Source: Neptunicella sp048268085 (GTDB taxonomy: Bacteria; Pseudomonadota; Gammaproteobacteria; Enterobacterales; Alteromonadaceae). From it: a stretch of DNA of 64,000 nucleotides. The notes below the pieces were generated by a model that was given only the letters and a program-made list of their open reading frames with translations, did not search any database and was not told the DNA's origin. Numbering within the stretch: position 1 is the stretch's first letter; the number at the start of each line of letters is the position of its first letter. The position numbers were made by a program, and so were the translations under genes. Positions 33,187 to 42,931 of this stretch are shown in pieces. The stretch is taken from positions 1 through 64,000 of the forward strand of contig NZ_JBLWWF010000011.1 in the NCBI RefSeq assembly GCF_048268085.1, in the 5' to 3' direction.

Positions 33187-33924
33187 ATGTCAGCGTTTTG
33201 GAAGCAACAATTTCAGTCATTGGAAATTAAACAGCTTATTGAAGTGTTTGAACTGATGCCCGATGTACTATTTTGGATAAAGGATACTCAGGGGCGTATT
33301 GTTTATGCGAATAACATTTATCTTGAGCATGCTGGGGTAAAATCCCACAAGGAAGTCCATGGTAAAACCGATCTGGATTTTTTCCCGCCGCATCTGGCTA
33401 AACAATATATGCGTGATGATGAAAGCCTGTTACATGGCAACCTGGTAACCGACCGGCTGGAAATGAATATGACCAATGAGGGACAATTTGCCTGGTTTTC
33501 AACATCCAAAAGACCCCTTTTTGACGAACAGCAAAATATTATTGGTACTTACGGTATTACCCGTCATTTCCAAAAATTTTCTCATGCCCAATCATCCATA
33601 GATGCGTTACAAGTCCCTATCGATTACATTCGTCAGCATTACGCCCAAACCATTAGCACTCAGGATTTAGCCGAATTATGCCACTTATCCGTGAGTGCGT
33701 TGGAGCGGCGTTTTAAAAAGTATTTAAGCAAAACTCCAACACAATTTATTAATGAAGTTCGACTGGAAAGCGCGCGCTTAAAAGTGGTGGAAACCGACTT
33801 ACCCATTTCTGAAATTGCCTACCAGTGTGGCTTTAATGATCACAGTTATTTTACCAAACAGTTTAAAAGTGTGTTTGGCGTGCATCCTTCAAAAATGCGG
33901 GAACAAACCGCGATGGCAGATTAA
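33187..33924 (+). CDS. PAS-domain AraC-family transcriptional regulator
   Basis: A 245-residue regulator. A PAS domain occupies residues 15-125 (FELMPDVLFWIKDTQGRIVYANNIYLEHAG through GTYGITRHFQ). Two helix-turn-helix motifs of the AraC family follow: ISTQDLAELCHLSVSALERRFKKYL and ISEIAYQCGFNDHSYFTKQFKSVFGVHPSKMR. The PAS domain probably binds a small effector. Its divergent position opposite the DUF1080 gene suggests that it controls that gene and itself, perhaps in response to a sugar derivative. Confidence 0.9.
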   Translation: MSAFWKQQFQSLEIKQLIEVFELMPDVLFWIKDTQGRIVYANNIYLEHAGVKSHKEVHGKTDLDFFPPHLAKQYMRDDESLLHGNLVTDRLEMNMTNEGQFAWFSTSKRPLFDEQQNIIGTYGITRHFQKFSHAQSSIDALQVPIDYIRQHYAQTISTQDLAELCHLSVSALERRFKKYLSKTPTQFINEVRLESARLKVVETDLPISEIAYQCGFNDHSYFTKQFKSVFGVHPSKMREQTAMAD

Positions 33925-33967
33925 CCCAATCTTCTGCAGAGCCAACTCAATGAGTTGCCCTGAGTGA

Positions 33968-34726
33968 TCAATTTAATTCGGACAGGATTTGTTTGAAGTG
34001 CCGATCAATTTTAGCCCTTTCACCTGAGGCGGTGATAGCGGCTAATGCAACATTAAACTTTTGCATCCATTGCGATGCGTCAGGGTAGGACTTTGCAATC
34101 AGAAAGTGCAAAGCAACCGTACCTAAATCTTGATCAAGTACGACCAACTCGACATTGTTATTTTCAATGCTATCTAACTGCATATAACCATTGAACAAAC
34201 TGGCGTCGCTCCAGCCTTTTTGCACTTGCAATTGGCAGCCTTGAATATCAGCAGCATGACTCACCTTCCAATGGAGCTGACTATACAAACTGTCGTCTGA
34301 ATGGCCCAAATTGTAGCCATAGGGCAAACAAAAACGGGCACCGTTTAACTGTTCTAAACGAGTAATGCCAGATGCTTTAGTAACATAAAGCCGGATGGGA
34401 AAATAATTAATTGGATCTGAATATAAAAATTGAGCCGCACGAGCATCGGAATAAACGTACGGATAAATTCCCAAATACTGATTTTGTCCGGCCCACATTA
34501 ATGCTCGATCCCAAGGCAATATATCAACCGCTATATCACGACCCATGTGCTCGAAGACTTTTGCAACGATCGCTTGTGACCAGCCCCCCTGAGGGAACCG
34601 CTCACTAATAAAAGGGGGATAATCTTTTCCCGTTGCGACTTTTAATTGGTCATCTTGGGTCTGTCCCAAGGAACAACAGGCATAAAGCATGGCTATCAAC
34701 CACAATACATGCCGACGAAGACTCAC
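33968..34726 (-). CDS. Periplasmic solute-binding protein, family 3-like
   Basis: A protein of about 252 residues with an N-terminal signal peptide (HVLWLIAMLYACCSLGQ). The type 3 solute-binding fold opens LKVATGKDYPPFISE and continues FEHMGRDIAVDILPWDRALMWAGQNQY and YVYSDARAAQFLYSDPI. No transport permease or ATPase genes lie next to it, so it may sense or bind rather than import. The GTG at 34726 is favoured because AAGG precedes it; a GTG at 34735 is the alternative. It converges with the AraC gene. Confidence 0.82.
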   Translation of the reverse strand: MSLRRHVLWLIAMLYACCSLGQTQDDQLKVATGKDYPPFISERFPQGGWSQAIVAKVFEHMGRDIAVDILPWDRALMWAGQNQYLGIYPYVYSDARAAQFLYSDPINYFPIRLYVTKASGITRLEQLNGARFCLPYGYNLGHSDDSLYSQLHWKVSHAADIQGCQLQVQKGWSDASLFNGYMQLDSIENNNVELVVLDQDLGTVALHFLIAKSYPDASQWMQKFNVALAAITASGERAKIDRHFKQILSELN

Positions 34727-34768
34727 AAATACCACCTTAGTCCAGTAGAAACGAATTGAACCAAGTCG

Positions 34769-36505
34769 TTACATCTTCTCCATGGTGTCGATACCCAAGA
34801 GCTCAAGTCCGGACTTTAAGGTTCTGGCAGTCAATGCTGCGAGGGTTAACCGGCTGTCTTTCATCTCCTTGTCGATTCCATCTTTGAGGATAGGGCAGGC
34901 TTCATAGAAGCTCATAAACAAGCTGGCCAAATCATACAAGTAAGTGCATAGCACGTGAGGGGTGGCATCAGCGGTAAGCTGATTAATGGCTTCAATGTAT
35001 TGCAGTAACTTAACGGCTAATAATTTCTCTTGTGGCTCAATAAGTTGAATGGGTGCGCTAAATTGCGAGCCATCAATACCGGCTTTACGGAAAATGCTCT
35101 GCACCCGGGTATAAGCGTATTGCAAGTAAGGTGCAGTATTGCCTTCAAAGCTGAGCATCGAATCCCAGCTAAACATATAGTCAGTGGTGCGATTTTTACT
35201 TAGGTCAGCATATTTCACCGCACCAATCCCTACCTTGCGGGCAATTTCACTGCGCTGCTCATCATCCAAATCTGACACTCGATTGGCCAACAACACCGCT
35301 GAACGTTCAACGGCTTCATCCAGTAATTCCACTAACTTAACGGTACCACCAGTACGGGTTTTAAACGGCTTGCCATCATCCCCCAACATCATCCCAAACG
35401 GGCAATGCTCGTAACTTTGTTCGGGTTTTATAAAACCGGCTTTGCGTCCAACAATTTCAGTTTGCTTAAAGTGCAATGCCTGACGAGCATCAGTCAAAAT
35501 AAGGTTACGATCTGCATGCAATGTAAATGAGCGATAACGCATGGCGGCTAAATCGGTGGTGGAATACAGGTAACCACCGCCGGTTTTTTGCACGATATAC
35601 ACCGCCGGATTGCCTTCTTTATCCGCCAGTTCCTGAATAAACACCACTTGGGCACCCTGATCTTCAACGGCAATACCTTTGTCTTTTAACTCTTTGACGA
35701 CATTGGCCAAATCGTCGTTATATGCGCTTTCGCCCATAATATCTTTGCGGGTCAGTGAGACATTCAGCTTGCGGTATACCTCTTCACTATGAGTGATAGA
35801 TATATCAACAAAGGTTTTCCATAACGACACGCATTCTGGATCACCACTTTGCAATCTAACCACATTTTCTCTGGCGCGATCAGCAAATCCCTCTTCGTTA
35901 TCGAAGCGAACTTTGGCTTCACGATAAAAATCTTCCAAATCGGATAAGGCCGCTTCAGCGACTCCCGTTTCAGCCAGTTTGTCATTTAAATGAGTAATCA
36001 GCATGCCAAACTGAGTTCCCCAATCGCCCATATGGTTCTGACGGATAACATTGTGGCCCATAAATTCCAAGGCTTTGACTACTGCGTCACCGATAATAGT
36101 GGTACGCAAATGCCCCACATGCATCTCTTTGGCCAGATTGGGCGATGAATAATCCACTACTATTGTTTGCGGCGTTTCAGGCTCAATCGCCAAACGCTCA
36201 GAATCTGCAGCTGCTTCTAGCTGTGCAGCCAACCACGCGGGAGCCAAATGAATATTAATAAATCCGGGACCTGCCACTTCCAATTTATCTGCAATCCCCT
36301 CCAACTCGACACTAGCAACAATTTTGTCCGCTATGTCACGGGGTTTCTGAGACAACACTTTAGACAGCGCCATTGCCCCATTAAACTGATATTCACCGAA
36401 CTCTGGACGCGTACTGCGGCTTAGCGGTGCCGGAGAGTCAGCCGGGGCACCAATTGCCACAATGGCATCACGGAATTTTTGTTGTAGCAGTTGATATATA
36501 TTCAT
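34769..36505 (-). CDS. argS: Arginyl-tRNA synthetase
   Basis: ArgS charges tRNA-Arg. The N-terminal tRNA-contact domain starts MNIYQLLQQKFRDAIVAIGAP. The class I HIGH motif is HVGH in PNLAKEMHVGHLRTTIIGDA, and the DALR anticodon-binding domain ends the protein (QYAYTRVQSIFRKAG through SGLELLGI). Length 578 matches E. coli (577). The ATG at 36505 fits the family start better than the GTG at 36511. Confidence 0.97.
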   Translation of the reverse strand: MNIYQLLQQKFRDAIVAIGAPADSPAPLSRSTRPEFGEYQFNGAMALSKVLSQKPRDIADKIVASVELEGIADKLEVAGPGFINIHLAPAWLAAQLEAAADSERLAIEPETPQTIVVDYSSPNLAKEMHVGHLRTTIIGDAVVKALEFMGHNVIRQNHMGDWGTQFGMLITHLNDKLAETGVAEAALSDLEDFYREAKVRFDNEEGFADRARENVVRLQSGDPECVSLWKTFVDISITHSEEVYRKLNVSLTRKDIMGESAYNDDLANVVKELKDKGIAVEDQGAQVVFIQELADKEGNPAVYIVQKTGGGYLYSTTDLAAMRYRSFTLHADRNLILTDARQALHFKQTEIVGRKAGFIKPEQSYEHCPFGMMLGDDGKPFKTRTGGTVKLVELLDEAVERSAVLLANRVSDLDDEQRSEIARKVGIGAVKYADLSKNRTTDYMFSWDSMLSFEGNTAPYLQYAYTRVQSIFRKAGIDGSQFSAPIQLIEPQEKLLAVKLLQYIEAINQLTADATPHVLCTYLYDLASLFMSFYEACPILKDGIDKEMKDSRLTLAALTARTLKSGLELLGIDTMEKM

Positions 36506-36577
36506 GATCACTATTTATTCAGAAGTTAAGCCGTAAAAACGGCACAAAACGGTATTAACACTATCCTTCAGCCCACT

Positions 36578-38155
36578 TTAATGTTCGCGGGTGGTGCGGA
36601 ATACGATGTCGGGATAACGTTCCTGGGCTAACGACAAGTTAACCATGGTGGGTGCGATATAGGTCAGATTATCACCGCCATCCAATGCCAAATTAGCTTC
36701 AGCCTTACGGCGAAACTCATCGACTTTACGATCACTCTCGCCTTCCACCCAGCGGGCTGTTGCCACATTAATATGTTCGTAAATGGCATCCACGTTATAT
36801 TCAGACTTTAAGCGAGCCACAACCACATCAAACTGCAAGACTCCCACCGCGCCAACAATCAGATCATTGTTAATGAGCGGTCTGAATACCTGTACAGCGC
36901 CCTCTTCAGAAAGCTGAATCAAGCCTTTTTGCAGTTGTTTTTGCTTGAGAGGATCTTTTAAACGAATTCGCTTAAACAATTCAGGGGCAAAATTGGGAAT
37001 CCCACTAAAACGGAATTTTTCGCCTGCGGTAAACGTATCACCAATCTGAATTGAACCGTGGTTATGCAAACCAATAATGTCACCGGCATAAGCGGTTTCC
37101 AGCACTTCTCGATCACCGGCCAAAAAAGTCAAGGCATCAGAAATACGTACATCTTTACCGATACGTGGTTGATGCATTTTCATGCCCTTTTCGTATTGAC
37201 CCGAGACAATCCGACAAAACGCAATACGGTCACGATGTTTGGGATCCATGTTGGCTTGAATTTTAAATACAAAACCACTGAATTTTTGTTCATCTGCACT
37301 CACTGTGCGTTCCGATGTTTCACGTCCTTGCGGTTTTGGTGACCACTGAATCAAACCATCCAGCATGTGATCCACCCCGAAATTGCCCATCGCGGTACCA
37401 AAAAAGACCGGGGTTAATTCCCCTGCCAAGAATTCTTTAATATCAAACTCATGAGATGCCCCTTTAACCAACTCAAGGGTATCACGCAATTCTTCAGCAT
37501 AACTGCCTATTGCCTTATCCAACTCGGGATTATCCAGCCCCTTAACGATACGTACTTCTTGAATAGTATGCCCTTGGCCACTTTGATACAGCACAGTCTC
37601 ATCACGTAATAAGTGATACACCCCTTTGAATTCTTTGCCCATGCCTATTGGCCATGTCACCGGGGCACATTTAATTTTTAGAACATCTTCAACTTCATCA
37701 AGCAAATCAATTGGATCACGGGTATCCCTATCCAATTTATTCATGAAAGTGATAATCGGCGTATCACGTAAACGGGTTACGTCCATCAACTTTATGGTTC
37801 GCGCTTCAACCCCTTTGGCGGCATCAATGACCATCAGGCAGGAATCAACCGCAGTCAAGGTACGGTAAGTATCTTCCGAGAAGTCTTCGTGTCCCGGGGT
37901 ATCAAGCAAGTTAACCAAGTGTTCTTTATAGGGAAACTGCATCACTGAGGTGGTCACCGATATGCCCCGCTCTTTTTCCATTTCCATCCAGTCAGATTTG
38001 GCATGCTGTCCAGACTTTTTACCTTTAACGGTTCCGGCTTTTTGCAAGGCATTCCCGAACAACAACACTTTCTCGGTAATGGTGGTTTTACCGGCATCCG
38101 GGTGACTGATAATGGCAAAGGTGCGGCGCTTATCGACTTCCTGCTGATATGACAT
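36578..38155 (-). CDS. prfC: Peptide chain release factor 3
   Basis: RF3 is the GTPase that recycles RF1 and RF2 from ribosomes. G-domain motifs are ISHPDAGKTTITEK (near residue 17), LLDTPGHEDFSEDTYRTL and FMNKLDRDTRDP. The RF3-specific start QQEVDKRRTFAIISHPDAG and the C-terminus PDIVFRTTREH match E. coli RF3 closely. Length is 525. It lies upstream of argS on the same strand with a 72-base gap. Confidence 0.96.
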   Translation of the reverse strand: MSYQQEVDKRRTFAIISHPDAGKTTITEKVLLFGNALQKAGTVKGKKSGQHAKSDWMEMEKERGISVTTSVMQFPYKEHLVNLLDTPGHEDFSEDTYRTLTAVDSCLMVIDAAKGVEARTIKLMDVTRLRDTPIITFMNKLDRDTRDPIDLLDEVEDVLKIKCAPVTWPIGMGKEFKGVYHLLRDETVLYQSGQGHTIQEVRIVKGLDNPELDKAIGSYAEELRDTLELVKGASHEFDIKEFLAGELTPVFFGTAMGNFGVDHMLDGLIQWSPKPQGRETSERTVSADEQKFSGFVFKIQANMDPKHRDRIAFCRIVSGQYEKGMKMHQPRIGKDVRISDALTFLAGDREVLETAYAGDIIGLHNHGSIQIGDTFTAGEKFRFSGIPNFAPELFKRIRLKDPLKQKQLQKGLIQLSEEGAVQVFRPLINNDLIVGAVGVLQFDVVVARLKSEYNVDAIYEHINVATARWVEGESDRKVDEFRRKAEANLALDGGDNLTYIAPTMVNLSLAQERYPDIVFRTTREH

Positions 38156-38389
38156 GGGCGAAATAAACTCAGTATGAATAATTAAACAAAATTGGCCGCG
38201 GATTTTATACGAAATTACAGCAAATGTCGCCTATTGCGCATTCCTATTAAACTAGTCCTAGTAGGAAAGGATAAAGGATCCTATGATGGGGATAATGCAA
38301 TCGCGTTTCTGATGATTCACATCAATTATTTAGCCAGACAAGACGATTGTAATTTCGATTCAATTAATTCAACAAGGATTGAAAAATTA

Positions 38390-41300
38390 ATGGATAAAAT
38401 GCTCAATCAGGCCGCGAAAACGAACAAAGACAACAATCAATACGCCCCGTCAAAGAGCTATTCCTTCCTGATCTTACCCATTTTTATTGTGTTACTTGGC
38501 ACCTTGTTGGGATTATGGCTAGAACATGACAATCGACAACTGAACCAACAAAAGGTCCAGCAGGCCTTGCACAGTCGACTGGATAAAATAGCCAATCAAG
38601 TGGTGGAAAAAATCACACTTTACCAATATGGATTGCGGGGACTCAGAGGCGCAATCTTAAGCCAGAACCCCGGTGAGTTCGATTATCAACACATGCTCAA
38701 TTATACCAATAGTCGGGATTATGCGTCAGAATTTCCCGGCGCAAGGGGGTTTGGCTTTATCAACCGAGTGACCCCGGACCAAAAAGATGATTTTGTTGAG
38801 CGGATGCAACAAGAGCGTCATAGACCATTCCAAATTAAACAACTTAGTCCTCATGAGGGGGACTTGTTTATTATTCAATACGTCGAACCAGAAGAACGTA
38901 ACTTTGAAGCCATTGGTTTGGATATAAGTTCAGAGAAAAACCGCCGTGAAGCGGCATTACGCGCCGCTCGTGACAATACATTAAGTCTAACCGGCCCAAT
39001 TACGCTAGTTCAGGAAACTCAAAAAACGCAGCACGGTTTTTTATTATTAATGCCGGTTTATCAAGGCGCGATTGCAAACGACCCGCAACAACGGTTACAG
39101 CAACTCGTTGGATGGAGTTATGCCCCGCTGTTAATTGGTGAAATATTAGACAGCATTGAACAGATAAACGAACACGTCTGGTTAACCATTACCGATACCA
39201 GCGACGATAATACCGTCACGACATTTTTTACTCGTGAAGCAGAACAAGCCAAACTGCCAAAATTTAACATAAGTAAAGATCTGTCAATATATGGACGTCA
39301 CTGGCAACTTAACATAATTGCCACCCAAAGCTTTATTGATTCGCTAGCCATACATGATGCGCACAATAATCTGCAACTTGCTGTTCTGCTGTCCCTATTA
39401 CTTGCCTTGATAGTATTTTTTATTCAACTCGATTGGCGACGCCATCGTGTTGTTGTCCGTCAACAAGCGGAATTGGCCGCTATTGTCACCAATGCCAATG
39501 AAGTCATTATTGGCAAAAACAAACAAGGCATTGTGACCAGTTGGAATGAGGCCGCTGAACAAATGTTTGGCTATACCGAGCAAGAAGCGGTAGGCCGCAA
39601 AATTATCGATTTGATTATCCCTGCGGATAAAATTGACGAAGAAAAATACATAATCAGTAAAATTGTCAGTGGTGAAAAAATCCGTTCACTGGATACCACT
39701 CGCCAAACAAAAACCGGCGAGATCATCCCTGTGTCGGTCAACGTGACAGCCATCAAAGATGATAACCAGCAAGTCATTGGTTCTGCAGTGACCATGCTGG
39801 ATATTAGTCATATCAAATTAGCCGAACAAAATCTGTTACGCGCCAACGAAGAGTTGGAATATCAAGTACAAGTGCGCACCAAAGAAATTGCCGATGTTTC
39901 AATACTGCAACGCTCTATTCTCGACAACGCCGGGTACGCCATCATCGCGACAGATCCCAAAGGGGTAATTACCTTATTTAACCCTGCCGCAGAAAAAATT
40001 CTGGAATATAGTCAGGACGAAGTGGTGGGTAAACAAACCCCTGCCATTTTTCATGACCCGAATGAAATTGCAGCGCGCGCAAAACAGTTATCCGCTGAAT
40101 TAAACCAAACCATTGAACCGGGGTTTGAAGTATTTGTAGCCAAGGCGAAGCTTGGAAAAGTAGACAGCCGCGAATGGTCCTATATTCGTAAAGATGGTTC
40201 TGTATGCCAGGTTAATTTAAGCGTGAATGCCCTCAAAGATAGTCAAGGTGAACTTGTGGGCTTTGTCGGCATTGCCATTGATCTAACCCGCCAAAAACAA
40301 TTGGAGTTTGAGCTGGATTTAGCCAAACTGTCTACCGAACAAACGTCCGATGCGGTATTTTGGGTGACTCCTGAAGCGCGTATTCTTAAAGTTAATCAGG
40401 CAGCCTGCAAGGCACTAGGCTACAGCAACCTGATATTACAACGCAAAGTGATTGAAGACGTTTGTCCTGACTATACGAAAACCAAATGGTCACAACACTT
40501 ACAACAATTACAAGCCAATCAGGAACTGATGATCAATACCGAGTTCCTGAATAATAATGCCCAGACAATCCCAGTCTCACTCACCTCCACTTTGGTGCAT
40601 TTATCCGGACAGAAGTTTATTTACATGGTGGCGCGGGATATTAGTGAGCAATTGGCCCGAGAAAAAGAATTAGCCATCGCCAAAGATAATGCCGATGCTG
40701 CCAACCAGGCCAAATCATCTTTTTTAGCCAATATGAGTCATGAAATCAGAACCCCGATGAATGCCATTTTGGGGTTATTGCAATTAATTAAACAAACCGA
40801 TCTTACCGCTCGTCAGTTGGATTACATCAATAAGACCCACAATGCCTCTAAATCATTGTTGAGTTTGTTAAACGACATTCTGGATATTTCAAAAGTCGAA
40901 GCGGGTAAAATGCAATTGGAAGAGCACCCTTTTGATCTGCATGAATTTATGCACGATATTAACGTGATTTTATCGGCCAACTTAGCCCATAAAAATATCG
41001 AAGTTGTTTATGATATTCCGGTGCAGAATCCGCTGGCGCTAATAGGCGATAGTCTCAGATTAAAGCAGGTCATGTTAAATCTGGCAGGTAATGCCATCAA
41101 GTTTACCGAGCAAGGTCAAGTTATCATTACCATCGATGTTATGTCTCAGGCTAATGATGCCATCCAGCTAAGGTTCTCCATTCAGGACACGGGCATTGGC
41201 ATGACGGAACAACAACTAGCACAAATTTTTACCAGTTTTAATCAGGCAGAATCGTCCACCAGTCGACGCTTTGGCGGTACCGGTCTGGGTTTGAGTATTA

Positions 41301-42931
41301 GCAAAAGACTGGTCGAGTTAATGGGTGGGGAAATTAGCGTAGAAAGTGAAATAGACAAAGGTAGCACCTTTTCTTTTAGCATCTGGCTAACCACCACCGA
41401 AGCACCTGTTAAGGCATTAACTACAGCTGATTTACCACCAAATTTAGATTTATTAATTGTCGATGATAACGAACAAGCCAGAATGATTTTAGCCGATATT
41501 GTGCAAAGTCAGGGTTGGCAAGCAGACATTGCCGGCTCAGGGCTTGAAGCATTAAAAATGGTCGAGAACAAGCAAGCTGCCAATCAACATTACGACCTGA
41601 TTTTTATGGATTGGCAAATGCCCGATTTAGATGGTTGGCGCACGGCTGAAAGAATTCGTCAAATGCAGAATAAAGAATCAACCTCGTTAATTATTATGAT
41701 TACCGCCTATAGCCGCGAACTGTTGGCGCAAAAGCATCTGGCGGACACCCATTTATTTAATGGCTTTCTGGAAAAACCAGTCACTGAATCGACTATTCTT
41801 AGTGCCATCAATGACACACTGACCGGTAAACAGATTCATAATCAAGAGGTACAACCGCACACATCAAACCAACATAAGCTAACCGGATTACATATCCTGC
41901 TGGTAGAGGACAATCCCACTAATCAGCTGGTTGCCTCAGAACTGCTAAGCAATGAAGGCGCCACGGTGACGATCGCAGCAGGAGGCACCTTTGCGTTAAC
42001 GGAATTGGAAAATACCAGCGCGCCATTTGATCTCATCCTGATGGATATTCAAATGCCTGATCTGGATGGCTATCAAACAACTCAGCGTATTCGTCAAATG
42101 TCTGATTTCAAGCTCATTCCAATTATTGCAATGACTGCAAATGCGATGCAGAGTGATAAAGAGGCTTGTTTTGCGGCAGGTATGAATGATTACGTCGGCA
42201 AACCCTTTGAAATTAATCATCTGGTTAATGTCATCTTAAACAACCTCAATATTGACAACCCAATCACTGAAACATCGCCAAATACAACCGATCAATCGCA
42301 GCCGCCCATAACGGATAACCTGCTTGAGTTCTGCCAGTTGGAAAATATTGACATCACAGTCGCCCTCGAACGATTAGGTCACTCATTGTCTTTATATAAC
42401 AAGATCCTGGAATCCTTTAGTCAGGATCTTAATGATTACCAAGTCCAGCTTAACGGGATGGATTTACTCAACGAGCGTGAAATGATCGTGCGGATTTTTC
42501 ATACATTAAAAGGATCCTCTGCTACCGTCGGAATGCGAGAAATGACCGCATTTGCCACGGAACAGGACACTAAATTAAAACAGACCGATTACCATATTGA
42601 CTCACAAACGCTTAAACAATTTAACCAATTATCGTGGCAAACTCAGCAAAAAGTAAAACAGCTACAAAAGCAGCTCGTGACTGCCACACATAACAAAGTA
42701 ACCGCGATCACACCCTCCTCGCGGTCTACAAAAAGCCTGTCGCAAGAGCTAGATAGATTAATAAGCTCGTTAGCCGAGTCCAACATGCAATCACTAGACA
42801 TATTTTCTGAACTCCAGCCAGATTTGTATCAGTTAGACGCCAATATCTGTAATAATATTGATAATGCATTGAATAAATTAGACTTTCCAACGGCCATACA
42901 GCAAGTCGAACGCTTAAGAGGGAAATTATGA
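38390..42931 (+). CDS. Hybrid sensor kinase with CHASE, three PAS, two receiver and HPt domains
   Basis: A 1513-residue membrane-bound phosphorelay kinase. Helices near 24-43 and 328-347 flank a periplasmic CHASE-type sensor (YQYGLRGLRGAILSQ through the 300s). Three PAS domains cover about 360-475, 505-630 and 645-755. The kinase core has His784 in NMSHEIRTPMNAILG and an ATPase domain with FGGTGLGLSISKRLVELMGG. Receivers carry Asp1074 (IFMDWQMPDLDGW) and Asp1219 (LILMDIQMPDLDGY), and an HPt domain has His1371 in HTLKGSSATVG. The ATG at 38390 has AAGGA upstream; the frame opens with a TTG at 38192. The REC-GGDEF gene overlaps its stop by ATGA. Confidence 0.93.
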   Translation: MDKMLNQAAKTNKDNNQYAPSKSYSFLILPIFIVLLGTLLGLWLEHDNRQLNQQKVQQALHSRLDKIANQVVEKITLYQYGLRGLRGAILSQNPGEFDYQHMLNYTNSRDYASEFPGARGFGFINRVTPDQKDDFVERMQQERHRPFQIKQLSPHEGDLFIIQYVEPEERNFEAIGLDISSEKNRREAALRAARDNTLSLTGPITLVQETQKTQHGFLLLMPVYQGAIANDPQQRLQQLVGWSYAPLLIGEILDSIEQINEHVWLTITDTSDDNTVTTFFTREAEQAKLPKFNISKDLSIYGRHWQLNIIATQSFIDSLAIHDAHNNLQLAVLLSLLLALIVFFIQLDWRRHRVVVRQQAELAAIVTNANEVIIGKNKQGIVTSWNEAAEQMFGYTEQEAVGRKIIDLIIPADKIDEEKYIISKIVSGEKIRSLDTTRQTKTGEIIPVSVNVTAIKDDNQQVIGSAVTMLDISHIKLAEQNLLRANEELEYQVQVRTKEIADVSILQRSILDNAGYAIIATDPKGVITLFNPAAEKILEYSQDEVVGKQTPAIFHDPNEIAARAKQLSAELNQTIEPGFEVFVAKAKLGKVDSREWSYIRKDGSVCQVNLSVNALKDSQGELVGFVGIAIDLTRQKQLEFELDLAKLSTEQTSDAVFWVTPEARILKVNQAACKALGYSNLILQRKVIEDVCPDYTKTKWSQHLQQLQANQELMINTEFLNNNAQTIPVSLTSTLVHLSGQKFIYMVARDISEQLAREKELAIAKDNADAANQAKSSFLANMSHEIRTPMNAILGLLQLIKQTDLTARQLDYINKTHNASKSLLSLLNDILDISKVEAGKMQLEEHPFDLHEFMHDINVILSANLAHKNIEVVYDIPVQNPLALIGDSLRLKQVMLNLAGNAIKFTEQGQVIITIDVMSQANDAIQLRFSIQDTGIGMTEQQLAQIFTSFNQAESSTSRRFGGTGLGLSISKRLVELMGGEISVESEIDKGSTFSFSIWLTTTEAPVKALTTADLPPNLDLLIVDDNEQARMILADIVQSQGWQADIAGSGLEALKMVENKQAANQHYDLIFMDWQMPDLDGWRTAERIRQMQNKESTSLIIMITAYSRELLAQKHLADTHLFNGFLEKPVTESTILSAINDTLTGKQIHNQEVQPHTSNQHKLTGLHILLVEDNPTNQLVASELLSNEGATVTIAAGGTFALTELENTSAPFDLILMDIQMPDLDGYQTTQRIRQMSDFKLIPIIAMTANAMQSDKEACFAAGMNDYVGKPFEINHLVNVILNNLNIDNPITETSPNTTDQSQPPITDNLLEFCQLENIDITVALERLGHSLSLYNKILESFSQDLNDYQVQLNGMDLLNEREMIVRIFHTLKGSSATVGMREMTAFATEQDTKLKQTDYHIDSQTLKQFNQLSWQTQQKVKQLQKQLVTATHNKVTAITPSSRSTKSLSQELDRLISSLAESNMQSLDIFSELQPDLYQLDANICNNIDNALNKLDFPTAIQQVERLRGKL

